From Myroides sp. N17-2 (GTDB lineage: Bacteria > Bacteroidota > Bacteroidia > Flavobacteriales > Flavobacteriaceae), in NCBI RefSeq assembly GCF_002286775.1, contig NZ_NSGJ01000054.1, positions 1-35,026 on the forward strand: a stretch of DNA of 35,026 nucleotides, written 5' to 3'. Shown piece by piece: positions 15,093 to 22,851 of this stretch. Made by a program: the position numbers and the translations under genes. Each line of letters opens with the position of its first letter. Positions within the stretch are counted from its first letter, which is position 1. The notes under the pieces were generated by a model. The model saw only the letters and a program-made list of their open reading frames with translations, had not been told where the DNA came from and did not search any database.

Positions 15093-15776
15093 CTACTGTG
15101 ATATTTTATTAAAAGCATCTATACACTGAAGTACCATCGTATCAATAATAGGTGTATCTGTTTTTAATTTATTGAATACAAGAGGAAGTTCAGTACAGCC
15201 TAAAATGATACCATCTACATCACTATAGTTATTCACTACAGCAGTGAAAAAAGTAAGCATTTCTTCACTCACTTCCCCTTTAGACAACATAGATTGGTAT
15301 TGCCCCATCTGATTTATTTCTTCTGCATTAGGAATGATTACCTCTATATTGCTTTGTTGTAGAGGAGATTTAAAATACTCATCTTCCATTGTAAAAGGAG
15401 TTCCAAGTAACAACACTCTCTGCATATTGTTTTTTAGAATATGTTGTTTTGTCAATTCTATACTGTGAGAAATTGGGATGTTAGTTAGTAATTCAGACTT
15501 AATCTCATCATACGCTTTGTGCAAAGTATTATTTGCTATTAGATAACAATCAGGTTGTAATGCAAGTAAGTTCTCTATCTCGTATTTTAAGATATTGGGT
15601 ATTTCATCCCATCTGTCGGCATATCTCGTTTTGATATTGTGGTAATCAATGCTGTATAAAATGATAGGACAAGAGTGATATCCTCCCCATTTCTCATTAG
15701 CCATTTGATTTAGTAACGTATAATATAGTGCAGTAGAAGGATATGCGGTACCTCCTAAGATTCCTATTCTTTTCAT
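15093..15776 (-). CDS. aspartate/glutamate racemase family protein with altered first catalytic position
   Basis: 227 residues, cofactor-independent amino-acid racemase fold: 'GILGGTAYPSTALYY' start, 'ANNTLHKAYDEI' (residues 81-92), 'GTPFTM' and 'GIILGCTELPL' with the second catalytic Cys at 194. In aspartate and glutamate racemases the motif before the first 'NT' carries Cys ('CNT'), and in the E. coli YgeA type a Thr is described there; here it is Asn82. The protein may be specialised for one isomer or be inactive as a racemase. It is divergent from a LysR gene (about 130 bp between them). A minus-strand TACATTTG at 15814-15821 is its likely -7 element. Confidence 0.85.
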   Translation of the reverse strand: MKRIGILGGTAYPSTALYYTLLNQMANEKWGGYHSCPIILYSIDYHNIKTRYADRWDEIPNILKYEIENLLALQPDCYLIANNTLHKAYDEIKSELLTNIPISHSIELTKQHILKNNMQRVLLLGTPFTMEDEYFKSPLQQSNIEVIIPNAEEINQMGQYQSMLSKGEVSEEMLTFFTAVVNNYSDVDGIILGCTELPLVFNKLKTDTPIIDTMVLQCIDAFNKISQ

Positions 15777-15904
15777 TGATTTTGTTTTAGATTATTGTTT
15801 TAAAGTAGATTGTCAAATGTAATAAGAAATAGTCTTTTAGCTTGTGGCAATTAATCTAAATTACCCGTATTATTTCGTTATTTTTGTTATTTAAAATAGG
15901 TAGT

Positions 15905-16801
15905 ATGTTTGACTTTCGATTAAAAGTATTTTACACAGTAGCCAAGAGAGGTAGCTTTACAAAGGCGGCTAAGGAATTACTGATTTCTCAGCCTGCTGTG
16001 ACTAAACATATTCAAGAGATCGAATCATCTTATCAGACGAAGCTATTCGTTAGAGATGGTATGAAAATATACCTTACCGAAGCAGGAGAACTACTGTACA
16101 CCTATGCAGAAGAAATCTTCTCTATATATCGCAATCTTGAGTTCGATATACACGCGCTAAATGCCAAGATGGATGGAAGCCTTAGAGTAGGGGCGAGTAC
16201 CACAATCTCACAGTATGTGTTACCTCCCTTATTAGCTGAGTTCAAGAAGAAAGTCAATGATCTACACTTAGATGTAGTCTCTGATAATACTACAGTGGTC
16301 GAAAATCTATTGCTTACTAAAAGCATTGATGTGGGTCTTGTGGAGGGGTATTCTAAAAACCCTCAAATAAAGTATATCGACTTTATTAAAGATGAGATAG
16401 TACTCGTATGTGGTAGTAATAACGAGCTTGCGAAGAAAGGGAGTATCAAACCTCATGAACTTAAAGACTTGTCGTTTTTATTACGAGAGACAGGATCAGG
16501 TACCTTAGATGTAGTAGATAGTAGTCTTAAAGAAATAGGTATAACTATAAGTGATTTGACTAATGAAATGAGTTTCTCTAGTACCGAGAGTATTAAGATG
16601 TATCTAATGCATTCAGACAGTGTAGCCTTTTTATCAGTACACGCTATCTTAAAAGAGTTGAGGTATAACGAGCTTAGTATAATTGATATTGATGGTCTTG
16701 ATATCAGTAGAACATTTTCTCTAATTCAGCGTCAAGGACAAGAGAGCGCCTTGGTAGAGCTATTCATTCGCTTTGTACAGAATTATAACTTAAAGTTATA
16801 A
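15905..16801 (+). CDS. LysR-family transcriptional regulator
   Basis: 298 residues from ATG 15905 (the frame also allows a TTG at 15884, inside a TATTTTTG box at 15879-15886). N-terminal winged helix-turn-helix: 'VFYTVAKRGSFTKAAKELLISQPAVTKHIQEIESSYQTKLFVRDG', then the periplasmic-binding-protein-like effector domain ('GSLRVGASTTISQYVLPPLL', 'LVEGYSKNPQI', 'SGTLDVVDSSL'). It is followed at 70 bp by a YeiH transporter in the same direction; the YeiE-YeiH pair of enterobacteria has the same make-up, and YeiE responds to sulfite there. Its end overlaps the half-site cluster at 16784-16810, so it likely controls the transporter. Confidence 0.92.
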   Translation: MFDFRLKVFYTVAKRGSFTKAAKELLISQPAVTKHIQEIESSYQTKLFVRDGMKIYLTEAGELLYTYAEEIFSIYRNLEFDIHALNAKMDGSLRVGASTTISQYVLPPLLAEFKKKVNDLHLDVVSDNTTVVENLLLTKSIDVGLVEGYSKNPQIKYIDFIKDEIVLVCGSNNELAKKGSIKPHELKDLSFLLRETGSGTLDVVDSSLKEIGITISDLTNEMSFSSTESIKMYLMHSDSVAFLSVHAILKELRYNELSIIDIDGLDISRTFSLIQRQGQESALVELFIRFVQNYNLKL

Positions 16802-16810
16802 GTTATAACT
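16784..16810 (+). promoter_or_regulatory. three alternating half-sites, LysR operator candidate
   Basis: TATAACTT-A-AAGTTATA (16784-16800) is a perfect 17-bp palindrome, and its right arm forms a second one, AGTTATA-AGT-TATAACT (16794-16810). The three alternating half-sites end 60 bp before the YeiH start codon and overlap the LysR stop codon, an arrangement typical of LysR-type recognition and activation sites. Confidence 0.65.
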
Positions 16811-16870
16811 ATTATGTATTTTCTTTTCCTCTGCTGATGAAAGACATTTGTATCTGTAAATATTATACAA

Positions 16871-17815
16871 ATGACAACAGAAAATAATACTCGTGACTCT
16901 ATAGGTAAAGTACTGCTAATCGGGCTTGCTTTACTTAGTTTATTCCCATTTATATCATCTGCAGTAGCCTTGGTTATTGGTATCGTGTACGCACAGATAT
17001 TTGAGAATCCTTATAGTAAGGAGACCAAAAAGGCAACAGGACTATTATTAAAGATAGCAGTGATTGGTCTTGGTTTTGGGATGAATGTATACAGTGCCAT
17101 ATCAGCAGGGAAAGACGGTTTTGTATTAACCATCTTTTCTATATTCTTAACCTTATCACTTGGTTTCTTACTAGGGAAACTATTAAAAATAGATAAAAAG
17201 ATATCTTATTTAGTGTCTTCGGGTACAGCTATCTGTGGAGGAAGTGCTATAGCGGCAGTATCGCCTGTAATCAAAGCAGATGAGAAGCAAATATCAGTTG
17301 CTTTAGGGATTGTGTTTATCCTAAATTCAGTAGCTCTAATCATCTTCCCACCGATAGGACACGCATTGGGATTAAGTCAAGTAGACTTCGGACTGTGGTC
17401 AGCAATAGCTATTCACGATACAAGTTCTGTAGTAGGAGCAGCTGCTAAATATGGTGATCAGGCCTTAGAAGTAGCCACTACAGTGAAGTTAGCTCGTGCG
17501 TTATGGGTAATACCAGTAGCTTTCTTATCGATGCTATTCTTCAAAACCAAAGGGACTAAAGTGAAGCTACCTTACTTTATCGGATTATTCATCTTAGCGA
17601 TGTTGGCTAACTCATATATCCCAGCGGTACAGACTGTGGGACCATATATCGTAGAGGCTTCTAAAGCTGCATTAACACTAACGTTATTCTTAATTGGTAC
17701 GTCATTATCATACCGCACAGTGAAGTCTGTCGGATTTAAACCTTTATTAGAAGGAATAGGATTGTGGATATTTATATCTGTGACTTCATTACTATATATT
17801 ATGTATGTAAATTAA
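16871..17815 (+). CDS. yeiH: YeiH-family putative sulfate/sulfite-linked exporter
   Basis: 314 residues, about ten membrane helices, of the family PF03601 (YeiH). Typical parts: 'GLLLKIAVIGLGFGMNV', 'YLVSSGTAICGGSAIAAVSPVI' (conserved Cys-Gly-Gly loop), 'IAIHDTSSVVGAAAKYG', and 'IGTSLSYRTVKSVG' near the end. Members are predicted inner-membrane exporters; a sulfonate/sulfite link rests mainly on the neighbouring YeiE-type LysR regulator in other bacteria and is inferred here. The gene follows such a regulator and ends in its own terminator. Confidence 0.9.
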   Translation: MTTENNTRDSIGKVLLIGLALLSLFPFISSAVALVIGIVYAQIFENPYSKETKKATGLLLKIAVIGLGFGMNVYSAISAGKDGFVLTIFSIFLTLSLGFLLGKLLKIDKKISYLVSSGTAICGGSAIAAVSPVIKADEKQISVALGIVFILNSVALIIFPPIGHALGLSQVDFGLWSAIAIHDTSSVVGAAAKYGDQALEVATTVKLARALWVIPVAFLSMLFFKTKGTKVKLPYFIGLFILAMLANSYIPAVQTVGPYIVEASKAALTLTLFLIGTSLSYRTVKSVGFKPLLEGIGLWIFISVTSLLYIMYVN

Positions 17816-17866
17816 TAGGAATAGTTTATTGAAAATCTAGTCAAGTATCAATAAGGTTAAAACCAC

Positions 17867-17894
17867 AAGGCATAAGTGATTTATGCCTTTTTTT
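17867..17894 (+). terminator. rho-independent terminator after yeiH
   Basis: Arms AAGGCATAA and TTATGCCTT around a five-base loop, followed by a run of T up to 17894. Confidence 0.9.
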
Positions 17895-17962
17895 ATATCT
17901 ATAAGTTAGGTTTGCTTGATTTAATAAATGTTTTTTATCTTTAATAACAATGATTATTTTCT

Positions 17963-17970
17963 TAAATTTG
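17963..17970 (+). promoter_or_regulatory. -7 element of the lipoprotein gene
   Basis: TAAATTTG, 23 bp before the ATG at 17994; the -33 element is poor (only a TTTA-like string at the proper distance). Confidence 0.55.
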
Positions 17971-17993
17971 GTTAAAATTTAAAATTATTATTT

Positions 17994-18932
17994 ATGAAAA
18001 AGGTTATTACTCTATTAAGTGTCTGTTTGTTCTTAGCAGTAGGTTGTAAGGATAGTAAGGAAGTTGGTGCAGTGAATGTTGACAGTATGCAACAAGCAGG
18101 TGAAATTATTGACTATACAAATAGTGTAGTTGATTATATGAATGATGCAAATTCTTTTATTAATTCTAGAGAACGCGATTTCAAAAAATTAGTTGATTTA
18201 GCAGAGAGTAAGAAGGTAAGATCTAGAATTGATATTCCTATAGATGCCTTATTTGTATCACATAATTTTGGTTCAAAAAAAGATCGTGAGGAAAAAATAG
18301 TTAACCCTCCGGCTGTGCTTTCAAAAGAAGAACAAGAATTCTTTAAAGAAAAAGTTACCTTTTATAAAGAACAAAGAAATTTATTATCAGGTACTTCAGT
18401 AACTTATATTAAGTACCTAACGGATGAGGATTACAAAGATGATAATTGGGCAAAAGCGAAAGAATATGCTGAAACTATAGAGAAAGCATATACTAACTGT
18501 ATAGAAACGCGACCAATAATTTCTAAAAAAATCGAGGAAGTAACTGAGCGTGCTGAAGAAATTATCTTGGCTGACTCTCCTATTAAAGATGCGATAATGA
18601 CAGTAAAAGGAGATTTGAAAAATATAGATAATCTAATTGATGTTTTTTACGATCACGCTGAAGCAGGTGGGAAGAAAGAAGAAGCAGATAAACTTTATAC
18701 AGAACTTGAAGCGAATATAGCAAAGCATAAAGGCTTATATGTGGCAGAGTTAACTAAAGAAGGTAAATTGAGCTCTTACGAGTCATTTTATACTTCAGTT
18801 GATGGTAATCTAGGTAATGTTAGAAAGGTGTTGAGAAAAGTAAAAGAAGGAAAGAAACTGACTGATAGCGATTTTGATGATTTAAGAAGAGTGAGTAATG
18901 ATGCTGTAGCTAGTTACAATAGATTTATCTAA
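17994..18932 (+). CDS. lipoprotein, DUF3829-like, helical
   Basis: 312 residues. Lipoprotein signal peptide with lipobox 'LAVGC', Cys18. The residues after it ('KDSKE') are lysine and acid rich, which resembles the surface-export signal known for Bacteroidota lipoproteins. The mature part is almost entirely alpha-helical and charged, with 'YTNSVVDYMNDAN' near its start and 'VASYNRFI' at the end, as in DUF3829 proteins; that family call is moderate. Monocistronic: own promoter at 17963-17970 and a shared bidirectional terminator after it. Function unknown. Confidence 0.8.
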   Translation: MKKVITLLSVCLFLAVGCKDSKEVGAVNVDSMQQAGEIIDYTNSVVDYMNDANSFINSRERDFKKLVDLAESKKVRSRIDIPIDALFVSHNFGSKKDREEKIVNPPAVLSKEEQEFFKEKVTFYKEQRNLLSGTSVTYIKYLTDEDYKDDNWAKAKEYAETIEKAYTNCIETRPIISKKIEEVTERAEEIILADSPIKDAIMTVKGDLKNIDNLIDVFYDHAEAGGKKEEADKLYTELEANIAKHKGLYVAELTKEGKLSSYESFYTSVDGNLGNVRKVLRKVKEGKKLTDSDFDDLRRVSNDAVASYNRFI

Positions 18933-18952
18933 TATAACGTATAGTATTAAAT

Positions 18953-18986
18953 AAAAACGGGAGACTTTATAAAGTCTCCCGTTTTT
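18953..18986. terminator. perfect-palindrome bidirectional terminator
   Basis: A 34-bp perfect palindrome (half-site AAAAACGGGAGACTTTA) between the convergent lipoprotein and carboxylase genes, with A- and T-tracts for termination on both strands. Confidence 0.95.
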
Positions 18987-18991
18987 ATTTA

Positions 18992-20620
18992 TCACACCTG
19001 TATCACACCTAAGTTAAATGGTTTCTCGATAGGAGCGTGGTTAGCTGCTTCGATACCCATAGATATCCACTTACGTGTATCTAGCGGATCGATAATTGCA
19101 TCTGTCCATAGACGAGCTGCTGCATAATACGGAGACACTTGTGTATCGTATTTAGCCTTTATTTTATTGAATAATTCTTCTTCTTGTTCTTTCGTTAGTT
19201 CTTCTCCTTTAGCTTTTAGAGAAGAAGCTTCTATCTGAAGTAATACTTTCGCTGCCTGAGCACCTCCCATTACAGCAAGTTCTGCACTAGGCCAAGCAAA
19301 GATAAGTCTCGGGTCATATGCTTTACCACACATCGCATAGTTACCTGCTCCGTATGAGTTACCCACTACTACAGTGAATTTAGGTACTACAGAGTTTGCT
19401 ACAGCATTCACCATCTTAGCTCCATCTTTAATAATACCACCGTGCTCTGACTTAGAACCTACCATAAATCCTGTTACATCCTGTAAGAATACTAATGGTA
19501 TTTTCTTTTGGTTACAGTTAGCGATAAAGCGAGTAGCCTTATCAGCAGAGTCAGAATATATCACCCCTCCGAACTGCATTTCACCTTTTTTCGTTTTCAC
19601 TACCTTACGGTGATTCGCTACGATACCTACTGCCCATCCATCGATACGCGCATATCCAGTGATGATCGTTTGACCATATCCTTCTTTATATTCTTCAAAT
19701 TCTGAGTTATCCACTAGACGCTTGATGATTTCCATCATATCGTATTGCTCATTACGAGCTTTAGGTAGGATACCATAGATATCTTCTTGGTTTAAAGCAG
19801 GCTTTACAGCTTTGATACGACTGTATCCCGCCTTGTCAAAATCACCTATTTTATCTACTATATTTTTGATTTTATCTAAAGCGTCTTTATCGTCTTTGGC
19901 TTTATAGTCAGTTACACCTGATATTTCACAGTGTGTAGTCGCACCACCTAATGTTTCGTTGTCGATACTTTCTCCGATAGCCGCTTTTACTAAATAACTA
20001 CCTGCAAGGAAGATACTTCCTGTTTTATCTACGATCAGCGCTTCATCACTCATAATAGGCAAGTAAGCTCCTCCAGCTACACAGCTTCCCATTACAGCAG
20101 CTATCTGTGTAATTCCCATACTGCTCATCACAGCATTATTTCTAAAGATACGTCCGAAGTGTTCTTTATCAGGGAATATTTCATCTTGTAGAGGTAAGTA
20201 AACTCCTGCGCTATCTACTAGGTAGATAATAGGTAGTCTATTTTCGATAGCTATTTCTTGTGCTCTTAAATTCTTTTTTCCTGTAATAGGGAACCATGCT
20301 CCAGCTTTCACAGTAGCGTCATTAGCCACTACGATACACTGTTTTCCTTTGATATATCCTATCTTAACTACCACACCTCCAGATGGACATCCACCGTGCT
20401 CTGCATACATATCCTCACCTGCGAATGCACCTATCTCTATACTATTCGCTTTATCGTCTAATAGGTAGTCGATACGCTCTCTAGCAGTCATTTTTCCTTG
20501 TTCATGTAGTTTGGCAATGCGTTTTTCACCACCACCTTTTTTTACTATAACTAACTTTCTCTTAAGGTCTGAAAGAAGTAGCTTATTGTGGTCTTCGTTT
20601 TTATTGAAGTTTATATCCAT
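18992..20620 (-). CDS. acyl-CoA carboxylase beta (carboxyltransferase) subunit, methylcrotonyl-CoA type
   Basis: 542 residues, full length for the family. 'KMTARERIDYLLD', 'PSGGVVVKIGYIKGKQCIVVANDATVKAG', 'FPDKEHFGRIFRNNAVMSSMGITQIAAVMGSCVAGGAYLPIMSDEA' and in the second half 'DVTGFMVGSKSEHGGIIKDGAKMVNA' and 'FAWPSAELAVMGG' are the two carboxyltransferase half-domains. The 'FPDKEHFGRIFRN' segment points to 3-methylcrotonyl-CoA carboxylase beta (leucine breakdown) rather than propionyl-CoA carboxylase. The enzyme needs a biotin-carrying alpha subunit, which is not in the neighbourhood, so the gene is solo here. Terminator shared with the lipoprotein gene. Confidence 0.92.
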   Translation of the reverse strand: MDINFNKNEDHNKLLLSDLKRKLVIVKKGGGEKRIAKLHEQGKMTARERIDYLLDDKANSIEIGAFAGEDMYAEHGGCPSGGVVVKIGYIKGKQCIVVANDATVKAGAWFPITGKKNLRAQEIAIENRLPIIYLVDSAGVYLPLQDEIFPDKEHFGRIFRNNAVMSSMGITQIAAVMGSCVAGGAYLPIMSDEALIVDKTGSIFLAGSYLVKAAIGESIDNETLGGATTHCEISGVTDYKAKDDKDALDKIKNIVDKIGDFDKAGYSRIKAVKPALNQEDIYGILPKARNEQYDMMEIIKRLVDNSEFEEYKEGYGQTIITGYARIDGWAVGIVANHRKVVKTKKGEMQFGGVIYSDSADKATRFIANCNQKKIPLVFLQDVTGFMVGSKSEHGGIIKDGAKMVNAVANSVVPKFTVVVGNSYGAGNYAMCGKAYDPRLIFAWPSAELAVMGGAQAAKVLLQIEASSLKAKGEELTKEQEEELFNKIKAKYDTQVSPYYAAARLWTDAIIDPLDTRKWISMGIEAANHAPIEKPFNLGVIQV

Positions 20621-21434
20621 AGTTTGTTGGGTTGATTCACTGTTGTTTTTAATCGTTTTCGCTAAAGTACAAAATATACTTAGATTTTTTACTAGCGAAA
20701 TTTGGCAGTTCGAGAATTTTTAGAAAACTAACATATTCCCAAAAGGAAGAGCAATATTATATCAACAACGGCTATAATTCCATATTAAGAGATAGACATA
20801 TAAACGAAAAGCAAATTCCTTAATGTCTCTCAAAATGAAGTTGCATTTTTTTTAGTTTCTCTTTCCTAATCTGACAAAAAAACACTTTTAGCTCTCTCTA
20901 ATTGAGCACTTTTTTTAACCTACCCCTTCCACAAGGCTTCTAGCATACCCTGTTTTTCATTTTATGTACATTTTTTCAAACTGCTTATTTAGTTAATGTG
21001 TTGGTATTTAGTTGTTTGTTGTGTTTTTTGTAAAAATGATAATTATCTCTAACGTGCTTTAATCCTAGTGAAACCGTGCAGTAATCTTGCATTATAGGAC
21101 ATTTAAGGGATAGTGGTAGGTGAGTAGTAGGGCTGAGCAATTTTTGCCCGTGTATGCTCTTGTTGATTATCTTGAACTTACTTTTAAGGGGATGCCATGG
21201 GCTATGTGCTAGAAAATCAAAATTTGGATCAAATCAGTCGTCATTCGCTGAAATGATACAGTATTTTTTGTAAATAATTTCAGTTGGATTGACAGCTGAT
21301 TGATACCAAGCTAGAGTAGGAGTGGGATGAACAGATGATAAACTTTTTTTTATCTATATGTATTTGGTATTCTGATTTTTATATATTACAAATACAAAAA
21401 ACCAAAAAAACAAAAGCACAAAAAAACTAAAGTT
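20621..21434. other. 814-bp non-coding region before the DUF6266 gene
   Basis: No frame of note on either strand. It holds the carboxylase promoter region on the left (a TATATTTTG-like string on the minus strand near 20670-20678), several T-tracts, a 24-bp stretch at 20791-20814 that matches 11777-11800 at 21 of 24 bases, an imperfect hairpin at 21248-21283 (arms CTGAAAT/ATTTCAG with an inner TACA/TGTA), and an A-rich leader from about 21388 to 21434 just before the ATG, as is common for translation starts in this phylum. A long untranslated leader or small RNA is possible but not shown. Confidence 0.6.
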
Positions 21435-22529
21435 ATGGCAGAAATTAAACAAGGAATATTAGGTGCAACAAGAGGAAAAATTGGACCAGTAGTAGGATAT
21501 ATATGGAGAGGGAAAAATTGGCTTCGTTCTAAACCTAGCAAATCAAGGAAAAAAGCAACCGCGAAGCAGTTGCTTCAGTGGGATAAGATGAGCCTAGTAT
21601 CTACTTATGCGAGTAAGTTTAGGGACTTTGTCAATGCGCATTGCCCTACGGCTAAAGTAGGTGAGAAATGGCTGATCGGCAAAGAGCAAATGATTTCAAG
21701 GATGATGAAACAAGGCATCACAATGATTAATGGACTACAACATATCGCTGTAGAACAAACAATCTTATCTATCGGAAACCTTGCTCCTGCTGTGATTAGA
21801 AAGATTAATATCATGAAAACAGGCAAGTTTAAAGTGCAGTGGGATAATAGCTTGGTCAATGCGATGACGCTAGATACAGATTCGCTGACGATGATGCTAT
21901 ATAACGAGACATTAGACAAGTTCGTAGCTATACATAATGTGGAAAACCGCGTAGATAAGTACGCGCATTTTAGTGTCCCAACAGAGTGGAAAAGCGGGAA
22001 GGTGTACTTTTGGAGTATGTGGAAGGCTGCTGACGGGAGTATGCATAGCACAAGTTGCTTTCATGGGATGATAGAGCTTATCGAGGAACAGGAAATAAGA
22101 AAAGAGGAGCAGGAATCAGGGAACGGGAAACAGGTAGCGGGGAAACATAAAACAGAGAATGGGAAAGAGGTAGCAGGGAACGTGAATCAAGAAATGGGAA
22201 ATACAAAACAAGAAATAACAGAGGTTATGCCTCTAGAACAAGTACAAAGAATAGCGTTAAAACAGTGCCTAGAAGAGGTGGCTTCCACTACCAATGTAGA
22301 AATAGGTAACGAATCTGTGGAGCCTGCTATTAAAGAAAAAGAACTGAAGAAATGGACACCACCAGGGTATACCCGCCGAGTAAAAAAACGAATATTAAAA
22401 GGGAATGTTGAGGTAGATAATAGCACTGATAACAGCAAGAAACAGAGTTCTTCTAAACCGAGTGGAATGATTGAGGGCGCGCGTTCTATTTTAGATGTAC
22501 CGGATATTAGAGTGGAACAGCAAGAGTGA
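21435..22529 (+). CDS. DUF6266-family protein with a repeat-encoded C-terminal extension
   Basis: 364 residues. Residues 1-213 are a DUF6266 domain: start 'KQGILGATRGKIGPVVGYIWRGKNWLRSKPS' matches the conserved 'GILGGFSGKVG.VVG..WKG...MRS.P' opening, followed by beta-rich segments ('MKTGKFKVQWDNSL', 'GKVYFWSMWKAADG'). DUF6266 proteins are confined to Bacteroidota, usually about 210 residues, and of unknown function. Here about 150 extra residues follow, opening with a 7-residue-periodic Glu/Lys/Gly/Asn-rich part encoded by a heptanucleotide array (22083-22216) and ending in a basic 'RRVKKRILKG' and Ser/Lys stretch, probably disordered. No signal peptide. Preceded by more than 800 bp of non-coding DNA. 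Confidence 0.8.
   Translation: MAEIKQGILGATRGKIGPVVGYIWRGKNWLRSKPSKSRKKATAKQLLQWDKMSLVSTYASKFRDFVNAHCPTAKVGEKWLIGKEQMISRMMKQGITMINGLQHIAVEQTILSIGNLAPAVIRKINIMKTGKFKVQWDNSLVNAMTLDTDSLTMMLYNETLDKFVAIHNVENRVDKYAHFSVPTEWKSGKVYFWSMWKAADGSMHSTSCFHGMIELIEEQEIRKEEQESGNGKQVAGKHKTENGKEVAGNVNQEMGNTKQEITEVMPLEQVQRIALKQCLEEVASTTNVEIGNESVEPAIKEKELKKWTPPGYTRRVKKRILKGNVEVDNSTDNSKKQSSSKPSGMIEGARSILDVPDIRVEQQE
22083..22216 (+). repeat. about 19 imperfect 7-bp repeats (consensus RGGAAAC) inside a coding region
   Basis: From 22083 the sequence divides into heptamers: GAGGAAC, AGGAAAT, AAGAAAA, GAGGAGC, AGGAATC, AGGGAAC, GGGAAAC, AGGTAGC, one 8-mer, ATAAAAC, AGAGAAT, GGGAAAG, AGGTAGC, AGGGAAC and so on to about 22216. 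Because 7 is not a multiple of 3, three heptamers make one 7-codon period in the protein. The array lies at the junction between the DUF6266 core and its extension. Confidence 0.88.
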
Positions 22530-22682
22530 TTTACTATTATGTTATGGATAAGTAAGGCTTTAGGAGATGAATATTATGGATAAAATGCTCTTGAGGATTC
22601 AAAGAGATGTCCTAATGTGTGTTTTTAGAGTAAAAGATAGTACATAGTAAGATTATTAGCACATAACTTTTAAAATTATTGA
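22530..22682. other. non-coding spacer, nothing recognised
   Basis: AT-rich DNA after the DUF6266 stop codon without a hairpin plus T-run. The gap to the phosphate operon is 322 bp in all; its right half holds the palindromes described next. Confidence 0.5.
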
Positions 22683-22825
22683 CTTAACGTTAATTTAATG
22701 TGGTAAAATACTTTTATCTTTGTATGACAATTAGTTACGGTTTTATAAGAGAAATTGATTTATTAACACAGGGGTAAAAATTAACGTTAAGGAAACATTA
22801 GGCTAACTTAAATGGTTTACTTTTG
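22683..22825 (+). promoter_or_regulatory. paired TTAACGTTAA palindromes and two -7 boxes before the phosphate operon
   Basis: The 10-bp palindrome TTAACGTTAA occurs at 22684-22693 and 22781-22790, 97 bp apart; with flanks, CTTAACGTTAATTT (22683-22696) and its exact reverse complement (22778-22791). Each is followed, 21 and 27 bp later, by a TAnnTTTG box: TATCTTTG (22715-22722) and TACTTTTG (22818-22825). No TTG -33 element accompanies either box, so an activator binding the palindromes is plausible. Confidence 0.65.
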
Positions 22826-22851
22826 CGCCTGATTATTATCATTTATTAAAA

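Noticed and set aside
21120..21170. Riboswitch-like segment in the long spacer (GGGC...GCCC pairing)
   Set aside because: Only a four-base pairing is visible and none of the conserved blocks of TPP, cobalamin, SAM or similar riboswitches could be found.
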